The position numbers were made by a program, and so were the translations under genes. From Megalonaias nervosa (lineage: Eukaryota; Mollusca; Bivalvia; Unionida; Unionidae), in the NCBI GenBank assembly GCA_016617855.1, contig JAECUM010011114.1, positions 1 through 64,000 on the forward strand: DNA of 64,000 nucleotides, in the 5' to 3' direction. This document shows, piece by piece, positions 59,592 to 64,000 of this stretch. The notes beneath the pieces are model-generated. The model did not search any database and was not told where the DNA came from. It saw only the letters and a program-made list of their open reading frames with translations. Position 1 is the first letter of the stretch, and each line of letters opens with the position of its first letter.

Positions 59592-60224
59592 ATGCAACAA
59601 GATCTGGCTAATAGGAGAATGGCCATCACCGTGGACACAATCACTGATATCACCCTCCCCAAGAAAAGCAATTTACAACAGTGTCAAAACCACCGTACAA
59701 TCAGTATTATAAGCCATCCAAGCAAAGTCATGTTGAGGATACTGTTAAATAGACTAAAGCCACAGGCTGAAAAGATTATTGCCGAGGAGCAGGCAGGTTT
59801 CAGAGCAGGGCGCAGCACAACAGAGCAGATCTTCAACCTCAGGATATTGTGTGAGAAGTACCTCCAACACCAGCAAGATCTGTACCACATCTTTGTGGAT
59901 TTCAAGAAGGCATTTGACAGGGTATGGCATGCAACCTTGTGGGCGACCATGAGACTGTACAACATTAATGCCAGGGCGACCATGAGACTGTACAACATCA
60001 ATGCCAACCTCATCACAGTAATAGAGCACCTGTATGACAAGGCCACCAGTGCAGTATACTTCAACGGCAGCATAGGGGACTGGTTCAGAACGACAGTTGG
60101 AGTCAGACAAAGCTGTCTGCTCTCTCCCACATTATTCAACATCTTTCTGGAGAGAATCATGGCTGATGCGCTTGAAAAGCATGAAGGGACAGTCAGCATC
60201 GGAGGCAGAACAATCACCAACTAA
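59592..60224 (+). pseudogene. RTE reverse transcriptase core fragment
   Basis: A 210-residue frame with RTISIISHPSKVMLRILLNR, EEQAGFRAGRSTTEQIFNLR and motif A FVDFKKAFD intact. Two near-identical 33-bp copies lie at 59941-60006 (ATMRLYNINA twice), a small internal duplication after motif A. A TAA at 60222-60224 comes just before CFADDIDGLAG, the catalytic FADD, which is still readable in frame past the stop. Confidence 0.85.
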
Positions 60225-60317
60225 TGTTTTGCCGACGACATTGATGGACTAGCAGGAAATGAACAAGAAATAGCTAGCTTAGTTGAGAGCCTCGACATAA
60301 CCTCCGCAGCCTACGGC

Positions 60318-60734
60318 ATGGAAATCAGTGCAGAGAAGGCCAAACTGATGACCAACAACACCAAGGGCATCAATACTGACATCAGGGTCCAAGGTACGAA
60401 GCTAGAAACAGTCCACAGCTTCAAGCATTTGGGGGGAATTGTAACAAATGAAGGATCAAAGCCTGAAGTACTCTCCAGGATTGCGCAGACAACAGCAGCA
60501 CTGACAAAACTGAAGCCCATCTGGAACGACAAGAACATCTCACTCAGTTCAAAGGTCAGACTGATGCACTCACTGGTTATCTCCATATTTCTCTATGCCT
60601 CTGAATCATGGACCATAACAGCTGACTTAGAGAAAAGGATGCAAGCCACAGAGATGAGATGCTTCCGAAAGATCCTCAGCGTCTTATACAAAGACCGTGT
60701 CACCAATGAAGAAATACGGCAAAGGATCAGATAA
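60318..60734 (+). pseudogene. RTE C-terminal (thumb and beyond) fragment
   Basis: A 138-residue frame from MEISAEKAKLMTNN through SFKHLGGIVTNEGSKP and LYASESWTITADLEKR to a stop at 60732. The typical tail (KKRKLQWYGHVS, then RRRGRQRKRWEDNIREW) follows at 60765-60915, interrupted by another stop. Confidence 0.85.
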
Positions 60735-61042
60735 GCCATTGGGCCTCACGAAGACCTCCTGAGCACAGTGAAAAAACGTAAACTGCAGTGGTATGGGCAT
60801 GTCTCATGATCATCAGGACTTGCCAAGGCAATCCTGCAAGGAACTGTACAAGGAAGAAGAAGGAGAGGCAGGCAGAGAAAGAGGTGGGAAGACAACATTC
60901 GAGAGTGGACAGGCTTGACATTGAGTGACTCAATGAGACGGACAGAAAATCGAGAGGAATGGAGGAAGCTGATTGTTCGATCTTGTGTGGTGCCCCAACG
61001 GTCTACCAGACTACGGGATTGATGATGATGATGAGTTTTTAA

Positions 61043-64000
61043 AAAGTATTTTCAGGGATAAAGGTTGGATTTGTATTGTTGCAAAATACTGATGCCACAT
61101 TTTTCTGGTATGGAGACGTAGAATATATAATGTAGTGATGTGCCTCAGATATTACATAGCTGGTTGTCCCCAAACACTGCTGTTATTCATCGTACTTTAA
61201 CTACCTGGTCTTCCATTTGCCATGATAAAGTGGTGCAGTTACCGGTAACCATATATGTTTACCAGGTGCCACAAGTGAATGATTGAATAATGTAGACCTG
61301 TATCCCATATGATATAATTTTTTTCTATCATATACCATTTATGCGTTTAATTCAGCCAATCAGAATTTAGCATGCTTATATTGAGGAACAACAAAGAAAC
61401 AAAAATGTGCTTGTCAATAGACCTAAAAGAATAGTTGTTGAAAATAAAAATTTTGGAAAAGGAGTAGAATCAGCTGCCAGATGAAGAAATTACATGACCT
61501 TTTGGCTGAAATTGACAGTGACCTTGAAATACCCTTGAAGAAAGCACAAGTGATGGAAATGAATTTGTTTGTCCCGCATTATTGACTGACAGATAACCTG
61601 TGATTATGTGTATAAGAGTATGGATATTTTGTCCCATGAATTTTTATGATTATGCAGATGTCACAGGATTCACAATGAAGTCATAAGACTTCAGCTGACT
61701 GACTGAGAGTTTATTGCACAACTTGACATGCATTATAGACATGAAAACTAAACCAGTTTTCATCACAGCATAAGATCACATCTTTGCTACAACATGGCTG
61801 AATGGCAAACAGGTGATACATATTTGTCAAACTTACATGGTAAGTAGTGAAATTACAGGCTGCAATTGTGTTCTTTAAATACATGTTCTCTTTGACAAAT
61901 GTTCAGTATGTGAATGACATTCATATGACAATCAATATAGATTGATGTCAAGAATTATTACTAAAGCCATATACTCAATAAAAGTAATAAATTAAACATT
62001 ATTTGAAGCCAGGAAAAATATAATAATGTACCAATAATATCAACATGAAAACAAAGCCAGCTTTCATCACAGCAAAAGATCACAGCTTCACTACAACATG
62101 GCTGAATGGCAAATGCACAAAATGAAAGTTTTATGCATGTGCACATGAAGGTGTTAAAGTTCAGGGACACTTGTTATTTACTGGGTGACTCATAACAACC
62201 TTTGGAAAAAAAGACACTCTCTATGTATAGTTCTCCTCTAATCTGAAAAAATAATATCAGTAACCAGTATCTGTGTGGATTCTGCATATATTGTTAAAAT
62301 CATTTCAAGTTAAAACTATAAGAAATGATTAGTTTATAAAAGATTTATGTGTAAATGTATGTACACTGTATGGGGTCCATCGGGGGAAGAACCAACATGT
62401 CAAAATGGTATTCTGTGACACAGAGCATTTGTTTTTATTTTTTTATTGTTCAGTATAAAATTAGTTTCTGTTTTGGAAATAGAGAGTTTCAATTAAAGTC
62501 TTATATTTACAAAATCATGCACTGAATGTTTTGTTCTTTTTACTATGCTGCACCTGTTCTCTCATTTAGATTGACACAGGAAGGGCTGTCTCAGATGTTA
62601 ATAATGCAACAAAAATAATATTGATTGATAATTATTCATTGGTTATGCTAAATATTTTCCAGGAAATGAAGGGAGTTTTGGAATTCTGGGAATGTAATGG
62701 CATCTAAACCCATGCAGTGTCATGATTTTTGCAAAAATCCCTTCAACCATTTGTTTGAACCAATTGTCCGAAGCCAAGACATTAACAAATCCAAGCATGC
62801 TATAAATGACATCAGCAAAGGAAAGGAACTGAAGCTCAGTCTTGATTTTTAGAAAGATGCCAAAGACGAACTTTGTACTGTGACAATTAATTATGGTAAC
62901 ATGCACACAATGAACCCAGTTTTGGGGTTCATTTCTGATATGAAAACACAAGGTACATTTTTGTACAATATCCTTTTCTTCATTCTAGCTTAACATCTAT
63001 CATTCTTAGCTGAAAATACGCATTTTGAGGGTTTCCTTTACATACCAGTTCCAGAGAGTTATGGCCCTTTATGTCTGAAGTTATTGCTAGAATACAGTCT
63101 GAACAATAAGCTAGTCGAGTGTTGCACCCAATATTTGTTGGTTAATGACAGCTGGTACAAAGTGTGCTGACAGAACATGGACATACTGACATTTCATTTA
63201 AAAAAAAAAAAAAATGGCACCATACCCTACGTTATTTAATGGTCATTGGTCTACACTGACCAATTCTAAGGCAATGACTAATATTACTACCACCACAGTG
63301 ATTTTGAGCCAAGTCTAGTACATCCTGAACCTTCAAATGTTAATCATTGACCTATATTGTTCAATGTACATTTTCCCATTCAGACTGCACAAAAAAACCT
63401 GCATGTACATTTTCTCCCAAGTACTGAACAAAAACTAATTGAATGACAAGAAAGATAAAGACATGAGCAGTAAATAGGAATTCTTATATTTTAAAGGAGC
63501 ACTACCCTACAAGTTATCATAAATTGTTGCTTTTTCTGTTTGATTCAAAATGTTAAACATTTTGCAATTAAGCCTACATTAAAGAGCCTCTTTCCTCAAT
63601 CCATATGATATTTTTAAATGGGTTTTTTGTTGTCTAATAAGAAAAACAATCAGGTGGGAAGCATTGCCATTACGAGGGTTTATACATACTCAGCTTCTGG
63701 GTTTCTCCAATAATGCCCCCCTCCCATCCATCACATGTAAAGTATACTTGGATAGGTATCCATTAATTTATTATATTAATTTTTAGGAAGCTTTCAGCCT
63801 TACAAATATTCATTAGCATCTTTAAAGCACAAGAAACCACTAAAATCAATTATTTTACTTCATATGTAAAACCACTTGCATAACATTTCTTATTTAAATT
63901 TATATAATGTAAATGATTTATTAATTTATTGTTCTTCTTATTATTAATATTATTATTTAAGTAAAATTCTTGGATAATGTGGATATTTGTCATTTTGAGA
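61043..64000. other. Intergenic sequence downstream of the RTE element
   Basis: A segment of about 75 bp is duplicated 305 bp apart (near 61741 and 62046; both with CATCACAGCA.AAGATCACA and ACAACATGGCTGAATGGCAA). A run of A lies at 63200-63213. A minus-strand frame of about 100 codons at 62643-62951 shows no family similarity. I see no gene. Confidence 0.4.

Larger units (their letters stand above)
58807..61033 (+). mobile_element. RTE-type non-LTR retrotransposon, 5'-truncated
   Basis: Begins in the linker after the endonuclease and runs to the 3' end, which is a (TGA)n tract at 61020-61033. Flanked by agtttttaa at 58798-58806 and 61034-61042, a 9-bp target-site duplication. Coding pieces in order: MMTFRLHLKK linker, KSAGVDNIPAELAQAGG, RT motifs (FVDFKKAFDRVW, GVRQSCLLSPTLFNIF, FADD), SWTITADLEKRMQA, and the RTE C-terminal RRRRGRQRKRWEDNIREWTG. 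Several stops and frameshifts break it. Confidence 0.88.

Noticed and set aside
62643..62951. 102-codon minus-strand frame as a gene
   Set aside because: No recognisable domain, no splice partners, and the composition is that of the surrounding noncoding DNA.

Overview
This is a 64 kb eukaryotic, AT-rich, repeat-dense window. Its one recognisable host gene is ethanolamine kinase (choline/ethanolamine kinase family, Kennedy pathway), on the + strand. I could place all eight coding exons, between 245 and 46716, with GT..AG junctions that keep frame and give a 356-residue protein. The long introns (about 3.4 to 14.9 kb), the tRNA-derived SINEs, the RTE, DIRS-like and Gmr1-like retroelements and the many minisatellites fit a marine invertebrate genome, plausibly a mollusc or other lophotrochozoan. 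That assignment is inference, not proof.

Layout. Exon 1 (245-376) is followed by intron 1 (377-15239). This intron holds a SINE with a perfect 12-bp target-site duplication, a pogo/Tigger-like DNA element with an internal palindrome, and a 6.3-kb antisense LTR retrotransposon (6145-12474). The LTR element may itself sit inside an older hAT-type element. Its domain order is protease, integrase, reverse transcriptase, RNase H, which is the Gmr1-like order rather than the usual Ty3/Gypsy order. Its integrase core is missing. Intron 2 (15503-21650) carries a 2-kb minisatellite of 44-bp units and a coding-like patch with a poly(A) signal. Intron 3 (21789-30789) carries 46-, 99-, about 38- and 54-bp tandem arrays, a palindromic dispersed element and a second type of SINE. 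Introns 4 to 7 hold degenerate tandem repeats, a decayed jockey-type LINE, a decayed hAT element with a duplicated zinc-finger region, a (TA)n tract, and a DIRS-like fragment flanked on both sides by the same 40-bp minisatellite. A poly(A) signal lies at 47087, after the stop codon at 46714-46716.

Downstream of the gene (47.1-64 kb) I see no host coding sequence. The region holds an inverted-repeat element, three large tandem arrays (about 23, 34 and 45 bp), more SINE copies, an old degenerate repeat shared with intron 4, and a 5'-truncated RTE-type LINE (58807-61033) bounded by a 9-bp target-site duplication.

Several long open frames are by-products of tandem repeats whose unit is a multiple of three (45, 54 and 99 bp), and I do not call them genes. 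I found no CRISPR array, rRNA gene, functional tRNA gene or prokaryotic operon. The candidates most worth a second look are the Gmr1-like element, the palindromic dispersed family in the introns, the DIRS-like insertion within a minisatellite, and the degenerate repeats of about 135 bp shared between distant sites.
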